Of a DNA stretch of 7,206 nt, positions 1 to 6,039 are shown piece by piece. Each line of letters opens with the position of its first letter. Within the stretch, counting starts at the first letter, position 1. The notes beneath the pieces are model-generated. The model did no database searches. It was not told the DNA's origin and was given only the letters and a program-made list of their open reading frames with translations. The stretch lies in contig NZ_CALFXI010000015.1 of NCBI RefSeq assembly GCF_937958065.1, positions 1 through 7,206 on the forward strand, read 5' to 3'. The position numbers were made by a program, and so were the translations under genes. The DNA comes from an uncultured Steroidobacter sp. GTDB lineage: Bacteria > Pseudomonadota > Gammaproteobacteria > Steroidobacterales > Steroidobacteraceae.

Positions 1-951
1 ACCGGCATCAAGGTCACCTACGACGTCTTCGACTCCAACGACATGCTCGAGACGCGGCTGCTGGCCGGCAACTCCGGCTTCGACGTGGTCGTGCCGTCGG
101 CCTCGTTCCTGGAGCGCCAGATCAAAGCCGGCGTGTTCCAGAAGCTCGACAAGTCGGAGCTGCCGAATCTGTCCAACATGGATCCGGACATTCAGCAGCG
201 CGTCGCGCTCCACGATCCGGGCAACGAACATTCCGTGACCTACATGTGGGGCACCACGGGCATCGGCTACAACGTCGAGAAGGTCAAGAAGGCCCTCGGC
301 GACCAGCCGCTCGATTCCTGGAACCAGATTTTCGACCCCAAGGAAATCGCCAAGCTCAAGGACTGCGGCGTCTCCATGCTGGATGCGCCGGATGAAATCC
401 TCAAAGTCGTGCTGCAGTGGATGGGCCGCGATCCGAACAGCCAGAAGGACGAGGACCTGACCGCCGCCGCCGAGAAGCTGCAGCTGATCCGTCCCTACGT
501 CCGCAAGATTCACTCGTCGCAGTACATCGATGACCTCGCCAACGGCGAGCTGTGCGTGGCCATCGGTTGGAGCGGAGACATCCTGCAGGCGCGCGATCGT
601 GCCGCCGAAGCCGGGCAGGGCGTGAAGGTCGCCTACTCGATTCCGAAGGAAGGCACCGTGGTGTGGTTCGACATGCTGGCCATCCCGGCCGATGCCAAGC
701 ACCCGAAGAACGCGCACGCGTTCATCAATTACCTGATGGACCCGCAGGTCGCCGCCAACAACTCCAACTTCGTGAACTACGCCAACGCGAATGCGGCGTC
801 ATTTCAGTTCGTGAACGACCAGGTGAAGAACGACCCGGGCATCTACCCGACGCCGGAAGTGAAGGCCAAGCTGTTCCCGTCGCTGGCCTACGGCGAGCAG
901 GCCACCGCCACCATGGCGCGGCTGTGGCAGAAATTCACCACTGGCCGTTAA
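1..951 (+). CDS. potF: Polyamine (putrescine/spermidine) ABC transporter substrate-binding protein, 5'-truncated by window edge
   Basis: Periplasmic receptor that captures polyamines and delivers them to the PotGHI membrane complex. The reading frame is open from base 1 and stops at TAA 949-951, giving 316 residues. Compared with E. coli PotF (370 aa, from memory), about 52 N-terminal residues are missing, including the signal peptide and the Trp37/Tyr40 part of the pocket. The first visible residues, TGIKVTYDVFDSN, align with PotF from about residue 53. Ligand-site equivalents visible here are Ser85 (codon 97-99), Glu185 (394-396), Trp244 and Asp247 (568-570, 577-579), Asp278 (670-672) and Tyr314 (778-780). 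At the Phe276 position the protein has Trp (664-666), as in spermidine-preferring relatives. An internal ATG at 43 is not the start, because family homology continues upstream to base 1. potG follows 19 bases after the stop. The family call is firm; putrescine versus spermidine preference is uncertain. Confidence 0.95.
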   Translation, partial: TGIKVTYDVFDSNDMLETRLLAGNSGFDVVVPSASFLERQIKAGVFQKLDKSELPNLSNMDPDIQQRVALHDPGNEHSVTYMWGTTGIGYNVEKVKKALGDQPLDSWNQIFDPKEIAKLKDCGVSMLDAPDEILKVVLQWMGRDPNSQKDEDLTAAAEKLQLIRPYVRKIHSSQYIDDLANGELCVAIGWSGDILQARDRAAEAGQGVKVAYSIPKEGTVVWFDMLAIPADAKHPKNAHAFINYLMDPQVAANNSNFVNYANANAASFQFVNDQVKNDPGIYPTPEVKAKLFPSLAYGEQATATMARLWQKFTTGR

Positions 952-970
952 CGAGCAGCACCGATACTGA

Positions 971-2113
971 ATGGCCACGAACCCGCGGCCCCAGCAACAG
1001 CTTGCGGTCTGGAACGATCCGCAAGCTGTTCCTTACGTACACATCGACCGCGTCACCAAGAAGTTCGGTGACTTCGTCGCGGTCAACGACGTCTCGCTGA
1101 AGATCTACAAGAAGGAGCTGTTCTGCCTGCTCGGCGGCTCGGGCTGCGGCAAGACCACGCTGCTGCGCATGCTGGCGGGCTTCGAGGAGCCGACCAGCGG
1201 CAAGCTGTTCATCGATGGCGTCGACATGACGGGCATCCCGCCGTACGAGCGTCCGGTGAACATGATGTTCCAGTCGTACGCATTGTTCCCACACATGACG
1301 GTGGAGCAGAACGTCGCGTTCGGCCTGAAGCAGGACGGCGTGCCGAAGGACGAGATCGCCGCGCGCGTCGACGACATGCTCAAGCTCGTGCGGCTCCAGC
1401 AGTTCGCCAGGCGCAAGCCGCACCAGCTCTCCGGCGGTCAACGTCAGCGCGTCGCGCTGGCGCGTTCGCTGGTGAAGCGTCCCAAGCTGCTGCTGCTCGA
1501 TGAGCCGCTCGGCGCGCTCGACAAGAAGCTGCGCGAGCACACCCAGTTCGAGCTGGTGAACATCCAGGAACAGCTCGGCGTCACCTTCGTGGTCGTCACG
1601 CACGACCAGGAAGAGGCGATGACCTTATCGACGCGCATCGGCGTCATGAACGCGGGCGAGATCGTCCAGGTCGGCACGCCCAAGGACATCTACGAGTTTC
1701 CGAGCAGCAAGTTCGTCGCCGAGTTCATCGGCAACGTGAACATGTTCGAAGGCCGGCTGATCGAGGACGAGCCCGACCACGTGCGCATCGATTCGCCCGA
1801 GCTGGGCGGCACCATCTACGTGGATCACGGCGTGAGCTCCGCGCCCGATGCAGTCGTGTTCGCGGCGATTCGTCCGGAGAAGATCAACATCTCGGTCGAG
1901 CCGCCCGAGCAGACCGACAACGTCGCACAGGGCACGGTCAAGGAGATCGCGTACATGGGAGACGTGTCCGTGTATCTCGTGCAACTCGCCTCCAACAAGA
2001 TCGTGCGAGTCACGCAGCCCAACACCTACCGGCACGCCGAGGCTTCGATCACCTGGGATCAGACGGTGTACTTGAGCTGGCACGCTTCCAGCCCCGTGGT
2101 AGTGAGCGAATGA
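971..2113 (+). CDS. potG: Polyamine ABC transporter ATP-binding protein PotG
   Basis: Cytoplasmic ATPase that powers polyamine uptake through PotHI; 380 residues, matching E. coli PotG (about 377). Motifs in order: Walker A at 55-62 (GGSGCGKT), Q-loop Gln101 in MMFQSYALFPHMT, ABC signature LSGGQ at 153-157, Walker B LLLLDE at 173-178, D-loop GALD at 181-184, and switch His211 in VVTHDQEEAM. The C-terminal part (about 245-380) is the TOBE-type domain of this family and includes AIRPEKI near 299-305. All catalytic residues are present. The second Walker A residue is Gly, where relatives usually have Ala or Pro; this is compatible with function. The ATG at 971 directly follows an out-of-frame TGA and has no clear Shine-Dalgarno (only a weak GAGCAG about 13 bases upstream). 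It is chosen because the length and N-terminus fit the family. The stop overlaps the potH start by ATGA. Confidence 0.96.
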   Translation: MATNPRPQQQLAVWNDPQAVPYVHIDRVTKKFGDFVAVNDVSLKIYKKELFCLLGGSGCGKTTLLRMLAGFEEPTSGKLFIDGVDMTGIPPYERPVNMMFQSYALFPHMTVEQNVAFGLKQDGVPKDEIAARVDDMLKLVRLQQFARRKPHQLSGGQRQRVALARSLVKRPKLLLLDEPLGALDKKLREHTQFELVNIQEQLGVTFVVVTHDQEEAMTLSTRIGVMNAGEIVQVGTPKDIYEFPSSKFVAEFIGNVNMFEGRLIEDEPDHVRIDSPELGGTIYVDHGVSSAPDAVVFAAIRPEKINISVEPPEQTDNVAQGTVKEIAYMGDVSVYLVQLASNKIVRVTQPNTYRHAEASITWDQTVYLSWHASSPVVVSE

Positions 2114-3117
2114 ACGCGCGTGCCGAGGCGCCGCGCCGGCATCGGCACAGCGCGGGTGTTCAGCTCATTCTCGATTTCCTGAACAGGCTGCCGCCGTATC
2201 GCTGGACGCAGGCGCGACTGGTGCGCTGGGGCATTACCGGCCGGACGCTGGCCACGGCCATTCCGTATTTCTGGCTGCTGCTGTTCTTCCTGGTGCCGTT
2301 CATCATCGTGCTGAAGATCTCGTTCTCCGAAGCACGCATCGGCATTCCGCCGTATCAGCCGCTGCTGAGCTGGCTCGACGGCAACGTCGCGCAGATCAAC
2401 GTGCAGCTGAAGAACTTCGCCAACCTGATCCTGGACAGCCTGTACTGGCGGGCCTATCTCAACTCGATCAAGGTCGCGGCGATCTCGACCGTGCTGTGTC
2501 TGCTGATCGGCTACCCGATGGCGTATGCGATTGCGCGCGCGCAGTCGACGTGGCGGCACATTCTGCTGATGATGGTGATCCTGCCGTTCTGGACGTCGTT
2601 CCTGCTGCGCGTGTACGCGTGGATCGGCATCCTCAAGAACAACGGCCTCATCAATAACTTCCTGATGTGGACCGGCCTGATCGACGAGCCCATCGTGATG
2701 CTGCAGACCGACTTCGCGATCTATGTCGGCATCGTGTATTCGTATCTGCCGTTCATGATCCTGCCGCTGTACTCCAACCTGGAGAAAATGGATCTGACCT
2801 TGCTGGAAGCGGCGGCCGACCTGGGCGCGCGGCCATTCAAGACCTTCCTGACCATCACGCTGCCGTTGTCCCTGCCGGGCATCATCGCCGGCTCGATGCT
2901 GGTGTTCATCCCGGCGGTCGGCGAGTTCGTGATTCCGGAGCTGCTCGGCCCGTCCGATTCGCTGATGATCGGCAAGGTGCTCTGGCAGGTGTTCTTCACC
3001 AAGCGAGATTGGCCGGCGGCATGCGCCGTGGCGATCGCGCTGCTGCTGTTGCTGGTGATTCCGATCGTGATGCTGCAACGGGCGCAGGCTGCCGACGCAC
3101 GCGGAGCGCATCGATGA
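2110..3117 (+). CDS. potH: Polyamine ABC transporter permease PotH
   Basis: Inner-membrane permease subunit that pairs with PotI to form the polyamine channel; 335 residues against about 317 in E. coli PotH. About six hydrophobic segments are visible, near residues 50-70, 122-144, 150-171, 203-223, 254-272 and 303-322. The EAA loop that docks on the ATPase runs from Glu233 through Gly239 to Pro252 (EAAADLGARP, then TLPLSLPG). The stretch GSMLVFIPAVGEFVIPELLG at 261-280 is nearly identical to E. coli PotH as I recall it. The extra length is mostly a basic, Arg-rich cytoplasmic N-terminus (about 1-45), slightly longer than usual. The start codon lies inside the potG stop (ATGA at 2110-2113) and has no strong Shine-Dalgarno, so translation probably depends on ribosomes finishing potG. 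It ends in the same kind of overlap with potI. Confidence 0.95.
   Translation: MNARAEAPRRHRHSAGVQLILDFLNRLPPYRWTQARLVRWGITGRTLATAIPYFWLLLFFLVPFIIVLKISFSEARIGIPPYQPLLSWLDGNVAQINVQLKNFANLILDSLYWRAYLNSIKVAAISTVLCLLIGYPMAYAIARAQSTWRHILLMMVILPFWTSFLLRVYAWIGILKNNGLINNFLMWTGLIDEPIVMLQTDFAIYVGIVYSYLPFMILPLYSNLEKMDLTLLEAAADLGARPFKTFLTITLPLSLPGIIAGSMLVFIPAVGEFVIPELLGPSDSLMIGKVLWQVFFTKRDWPAACAVAIALLLLLVIPIVMLQRAQAADARGAHR
3103..3106 (+). promoter_or_regulatory. Ribosome binding site of potI
   Basis: GGAG lies 7 bases before the ATG at 3114, inside the end of potH. It fixes the potI start. The same frame is open upstream to 2667 within potH, but that part reads as Asp/Arg-rich, non-membrane protein and is not real coding. 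Confidence 0.7.
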
Positions 3118-3950
3118 AGCAGTCGTCGACTTTCCGCATTTCCGTGCTCGTGTTCGGGTTCGCGTTCCTGTACATCCCGATCCTGTCGCTGATCGTTTAC
3201 TCGTTCAACAAATCGCGGCTGGTCACGGTTTGGGGCGGTTTCTCGACCCAGTGGTACGGGCGGCTGCTCGAGAACCGTCAGATCCTGGATGCCGCGTGGC
3301 TGTCGGTGAAGATCGCTGCGACCAACGCGACGGGCGCGGTCATTCTCGGCACGTTGGCGGGGCTCGCGCTGGCGCGCTTCGGCAAGTTCCGTGGCCGCAC
3401 GCTGCTGTCGGGCATGACGACCGCGCCGCTGGTGATGCCCGAAGTCATCACGGGCCTGTCGTTGTTGATGTTGTTCGTGGTGATGGAAAGCGCGTTCGGC
3501 TGGCCTGCGGGCCGCGGCTTCACGACCATCACCATCGCGCACATGACACTGACGCTGGCGTATGTGACCGTCATCGTGCAGTCCCGGCTGTCTTCGCTCG
3601 ACGATTCGCTGGAAGAGGCGGCGATGGACCTCGGCGCGCGGCCGGCAAAGATTTTCTTCGTCATCACCTTGCCCATCATCGCGCCGGCGCTGGTGTCCGG
3701 CTGGCTGCTGGCGTTCACCATCTCGCTCGACGACCTGGTGATTGCCAGCTTCGTGTCCGGGCCGGGCGCCAGCACGCTGCCCATGGTGATCTTTTCCAAA
3801 GTCCGTCTGGGCGTGAGCCCGGACATCAACGCGCTCGCGACCATCATCGTGCTGCTCGTGACTCTCGGTGTGATCGCGGCCGGCATCTTTCTGGCGCGCC
3901 AGGAAAAACGCCGACAGCGCGACATGCAGATGGCCGCGGCGGCCAAATAA
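3114..3950 (+). CDS. potI: Polyamine ABC transporter permease PotI
   Basis: Second membrane permease of the polyamine importer; 278 residues, close to E. coli PotI (281). The N-terminal hydrophobic helix (about 9-30) is followed by SFNKSRLVTVW, a family hallmark. Further membrane segments lie near 65-87, 102-124, 137-156, 188-210 and 241-260. The EAA loop runs from Glu168 through Gly174 to Pro187 (EAAMDLGARP, then VITLP). SLDDLVIASFVSGPGA at 204-219 is near-identical to E. coli PotI as recalled. The C-terminal tail is basic and cytoplasmic. The ATG at 3114 overlaps the potH stop by ATGA and has its own GGAG site. The upstream in-frame extension is rejected because the match to PotI begins exactly here. 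It is the last gene of the transporter operon; the next gene starts 71 bases downstream, after an inverted repeat. Confidence 0.96.
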   Translation: MKQSSTFRISVLVFGFAFLYIPILSLIVYSFNKSRLVTVWGGFSTQWYGRLLENRQILDAAWLSVKIAATNATGAVILGTLAGLALARFGKFRGRTLLSGMTTAPLVMPEVITGLSLLMLFVVMESAFGWPAGRGFTTITIAHMTLTLAYVTVIVQSRLSSLDDSLEEAAMDLGARPAKIFFVITLPIIAPALVSGWLLAFTISLDDLVIASFVSGPGASTLPMVIFSKVRLGVSPDINALATIIVLLVTLGVIAAGIFLARQEKRRQRDMQMAAAAK

Positions 3951-3960
3951 ACCGATGGCG

Positions 3961-3991
3961 TTCTCGCCGTTGCCCGGAGCATCGGCGAGAA
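3961..3991 (+). repeat. Intergenic inverted repeat after potI (hairpin; possible transcript end or operator)
   Basis: TTCTCGCCG at 3961-3969 is the exact reverse complement of CGGCGAGAA at 3983-3991, separated by 13 bases. The stem can be extended by a G-U and a C-G pair outward (3960/3992, 3959/3993). It begins 10 bases after the potI stop. No run of T follows, so it is not a canonical intrinsic terminator. It could protect the 3' end of pot mRNA, weakly terminate it, or be a regulator binding site for the next gene. The repeat is seen directly; its function is inferred. Confidence 0.5.
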
Positions 3992-4011
3992 TGGCCGCTT
4001 GCTGAATCCGT

Positions 4012-4021
4012 GGGGGCGGAG
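4012..4021 (+). promoter_or_regulatory. Purine-rich ribosome binding region of the ybdL-like gene
   Basis: GGGGGCGGAG directly precedes the ATG at 4022. The G run at 4012-4016 sits 5 bases from the start; the GGAG at 4018-4021 abuts the ATG and is too close to act alone. It supports ATG 4022 over the in-frame GTG at 4010, which overlaps this region. Confidence 0.55.
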
Positions 4022-5167
4022 ATGAATATCCGTTCGAAATTGCCGCATGTCGGCACGACGATCTTTACCGTGATGACCAATCGTGCCCGCGAGCTGGGCG
4101 CGATCAACCTGGCGCAGGGCTTTCCCGACTACGACGCGCCCGCGCGACTGAAGGAGCTGCTCGCTCATTACGTCGCGGCCGGCTACAACCAGTACGCACC
4201 GATGATCGGCGTCCCGGAGCTGCGCGAGCAGATCGCGCTGAAGCTGGGAGCGAGCTACGGGCGCGTTCCCAACGCCGACAGCGAGATCACCGTGACGCTG
4301 GGCGCAACCGAGGCGATTTTTTCCGCGGTCGTGTCGCTCGTGCATCCCGGTGAGGAAGTGATCCTGTTCGATCCTTCCTACGACTCGTATGCGCCGGCGG
4401 TGATTTCAGCCGGTGGCCGGCCGATCCATATTCCGCTCGATCCGCCGAAGTTCCAGATCGATTGGGATCGCGTGCGCGCGGCGATTACACCGCGCACTCG
4501 CCTGGTGATGATCAATACGCCGCACAATCCTGTCACGACGGTGATTCCGCGCAAGGAGCTGGACATTCTCGCGGAGATCCTGCGGCCCACCGATGCGCTG
4601 GTGATCTCGGATGAAGTGTACGAGCACATGATCTACGACGGCGCTCGTCACGCCAGCATCGTCGAGCATCCGGAGTTGTATGAGCGAGGCGTAGCGGTGT
4701 TCTCGTTTGGTAAGACGATGCATGCGACGGGATGGCGAGTCGGCTACGCGGTGGCGCCGCCCGATATCACTCGCGAGATCCGGCGGGTGCATCAGTTCAA
4801 CACCTTCTGTATCGCGCATCCGCTGCAGCTGGCGATCGCGGACTTCCTCAAAGAAGTGCCGGAGCACAACGCGGAGCTCGGCGCGTTCTATCAGGCCAAG
4901 CGCGATCGCTTCCTGGAGCTGTTGCGCAACTCCCGTTTCAGCTGGACGCCCGCGGCCGGCAGTTATTTCCAGCTGCTGGATTTCAGTGCCATCACCCAGC
5001 AAAGCGACGTCGACTTCGCCGACGTGGTGTTGCGCCAGGCGGGCGTGGCCTCGATCCCGGTCTCGCCGTTCTACGTGACGCCGCCGAAGCTCAGCGTGCT
5101 GCGCTTCTGCTTTGCGAAGAACGACGCGACCTTGGAACAGGCGGCCGAACGGCTCTGCAAGCTGTAG
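4022..5167 (+). CDS. ybdL: YbdL/MtnE-type PLP-dependent methionine (glutamine) aminotransferase
   Basis: Cytoplasmic class I/II aminotransferase, fold type I, 381 residues (E. coli YbdL about 386). The family interconverts methionine, glutamine and aromatic amino acids with their 2-oxo acids. The likely role is amination of 4-methylthio-2-oxobutanoate to methionine, the last step of methionine salvage, with glutamine as donor. Visible residues: INLAQGFPD at 28-36 (substrate loop), NQYAP at 56-60, FDPSYDSY at 116-123 (cofactor-stacking Tyr), NTPHNP at 165-170 with Asn169, Asp197 and Tyr200 in SDEVYEH, the PLP Schiff-base lysine Lys231 in SFGKT, and Arg361 in RFCFAK for the substrate carboxylate. 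The set is complete, so the enzyme should be active. ATG 4022 is chosen from the ribosome binding region and because MNIRSKLPHVGTTIF matches the YbdL start; the frame stays open upstream into potI only as a by-product of high GC. A kynurenine-aminotransferase-like substrate range is an alternative. Confidence 0.9.
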   Translation: MNIRSKLPHVGTTIFTVMTNRARELGAINLAQGFPDYDAPARLKELLAHYVAAGYNQYAPMIGVPELREQIALKLGASYGRVPNADSEITVTLGATEAIFSAVVSLVHPGEEVILFDPSYDSYAPAVISAGGRPIHIPLDPPKFQIDWDRVRAAITPRTRLVMINTPHNPVTTVIPRKELDILAEILRPTDALVISDEVYEHMIYDGARHASIVEHPELYERGVAVFSFGKTMHATGWRVGYAVAPPDITREIRRVHQFNTFCIAHPLQLAIADFLKEVPEHNAELGAFYQAKRDRFLELLRNSRFSWTPAAGSYFQLLDFSAITQQSDVDFADVVLRQAGVASIPVSPFYVTPPKLSVLRFCFAKNDATLEQAAERLCKL

Positions 5168-5176
5168 CCATTCGCA

Positions 5177-5201
5177 TTCCGGCCGGTGTTCCCGGCCGGA
5201 G
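5177..5201 (+). repeat. GC-rich hairpin between the aminotransferase and omega-amidase genes
   Basis: TCCGGCCGG at 5178-5186 pairs perfectly with CCGGCCGGA at 5192-5200 around a 5-base loop; a wobble pair (5177/5201) adds to it. It starts 10 bases after the aminotransferase stop. Each arm core, CCGGCCGG, is itself palindromic. No T run follows, so it looks like a terminator stem without the usual U-tract. It may partly terminate transcription, stabilise the upstream mRNA, or simply be a strong fold. If it terminates, the omega-amidase needs its own promoter in the remaining 40 bases, where I see none that is convincing. Confidence 0.6.
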
Positions 5202-5241
5202 CCACTGGCGATGACGCGGGTTGCGCCGTATCTTCGCGCTC

Positions 5242-6039
5242 ATGAACACGCTTCATGTCACATTGATCCAGACCGATCTGGTCTGGCACGACCCCGAGGC
5301 CAATCGTCGCCGACTGCAGGAGCGCTGCGGCGGACTGGCCGGTCAGACGGATCTGATCGTGTTGCCGGAAATGTTCACGACCGGCTTCACCATGGCGCCG
5401 GAGTCGGTCGCCGAGCCCGCCAACGGTCCGACCGTGACCTGGATGCGAGAGCAGGCGGCGAAGCTCGGTGCGGTGATTACCGGCAGCATCGCGACGCGAG
5501 ACGGAGACGGCTATTACAACCGGCTCGTCTGGATGCGGCCCGATGGCACGCACGAGACGTACGACAAGCGCCACCTGTTTCGGATGGCGCACGAGCAGGA
5601 TCATTACTCTCCGGGAACGCGCCGGCTGGTGGTCGAGCTGAAGGGCTTCAAGATCCTGCCGCTGGTTTGTTACGACCTGCGCTTTCCGGTCTGGAGCCGT
5701 AACAAAATTGGCACTGACGGCGGTTACGACGTGCTGCTGTACGTCGCGAACTGGCCGGAGCGACGCCGTCATCCCTGGCAGACGTTGCTCAAAGCGCGAG
5801 CCATCGAGAATCTGAGCTACTGCATCGGCGTCAATCGCGTCGGCAAGGATGGCACCGGCATCGACTACACCGGCGACAGCGCGGCGATCGATTATCTCGG
5901 CCAGCCGATGACGCCGGCCTCCGAGCAGGAGTTCGTCACGACCGTGACGCTCGACAAAACGGCGCTGGACGGATTTCGAGCCAAATTCCCCGCCTATCTG
6001 GATGCGGACGAGTTCCAGCTGATCGAGTCCTCGCCATGA
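5242..6039 (+). CDS. yafV: YafV-type omega-amidase (nitrilase superfamily)
   Basis: Cytoplasmic carbon-nitrogen hydrolase of 265 residues (E. coli YafV about 256). Omega-amidases hydrolyse 2-oxoglutaramate to 2-oxoglutarate and ammonia, removing the product of glutamine transamination. The nitrilase triad is intact: Glu43 in VLPEMFTTGF, Lys109 in YDKRHLFRM, and Cys143 in PLVCYDLRFPVWSRN. The accessory Glu118 (AHEQDHY) is also present. NWPERRRHPWQTLLKARAIEN (170-190) and NRVGKDGTG follow the YafV pattern. A loop after WSRN is a few residues longer than in E. coli. ATG 5242 is preferred over the in-frame TTG at 5221 because family proteins begin right at the first beta-strand (here LHVTLIQTDLVW); neither start has a clear Shine-Dalgarno, so this choice is moderately sure. 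It pairs functionally with the upstream aminotransferase and overlaps the next gene by ATGA (6036-6039). Confidence 0.9.
   Translation: MNTLHVTLIQTDLVWHDPEANRRRLQERCGGLAGQTDLIVLPEMFTTGFTMAPESVAEPANGPTVTWMREQAAKLGAVITGSIATRDGDGYYNRLVWMRPDGTHETYDKRHLFRMAHEQDHYSPGTRRLVVELKGFKILPLVCYDLRFPVWSRNKIGTDGGYDVLLYVANWPERRRHPWQTLLKARAIENLSYCIGVNRVGKDGTGIDYTGDSAAIDYLGQPMTPASEQEFVTTVTLDKTALDGFRAKFPAYLDADEFQLIESSP

Noticed and set aside
935..1603. Minus-strand open frame opposite potG
   Set aside because: Composition dominated by Leu, Arg, Glu and Gln mirrors potG codons read backward; no motif and no ribosome site.
2059..3111. Long minus-strand open frame (350 codons) opposite potH
   Set aside because: It is rich in Gln, Arg and His with no domain pattern, as expected antisense to Leu/Ile-rich membrane coding in high-GC DNA. 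potH is unmistakable on the + strand.
2667..3113. N-terminal extension of potI inside potH
   Set aside because: The upstream part is Arg/Asp-rich and non-hydrophobic, and PotI homology begins exactly at ATG 3114, which has a GGAG site.
3230..4021. Large N-terminal extension of the aminotransferase inside potI
   Set aside because: Arg/His/Asp-rich shadow translation of potI. The YbdL match begins at ATG 4022, so this is not a fusion protein.
3951..4021. Sigma-70 promoter for the aminotransferase
   Set aside because: TTG-containing hexamers exist at 3970 and 4000, but no matching -10 element lies at proper spacing; the evidence is too weak to annotate.
3278..4345. Minus-strand open frame of 355 codons across potI and the aminotransferase start
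   Set aside because: It spans two confirmed + strand genes and their intergenic region, and has low-complexity Ser/Thr/Arg content and no recognisable motif.
5177..5201. Canonical Rho-independent terminator
   Set aside because: The stem is strong but no T run follows on the + strand, so it is listed as a hairpin only.
5112..5702. Alternative + strand frame over the start of the omega-amidase, including an ATG at 5211
   Set aside because: Arg/Ala/Gly-rich with no family pattern. The nitrilase triad lies in the other frame.
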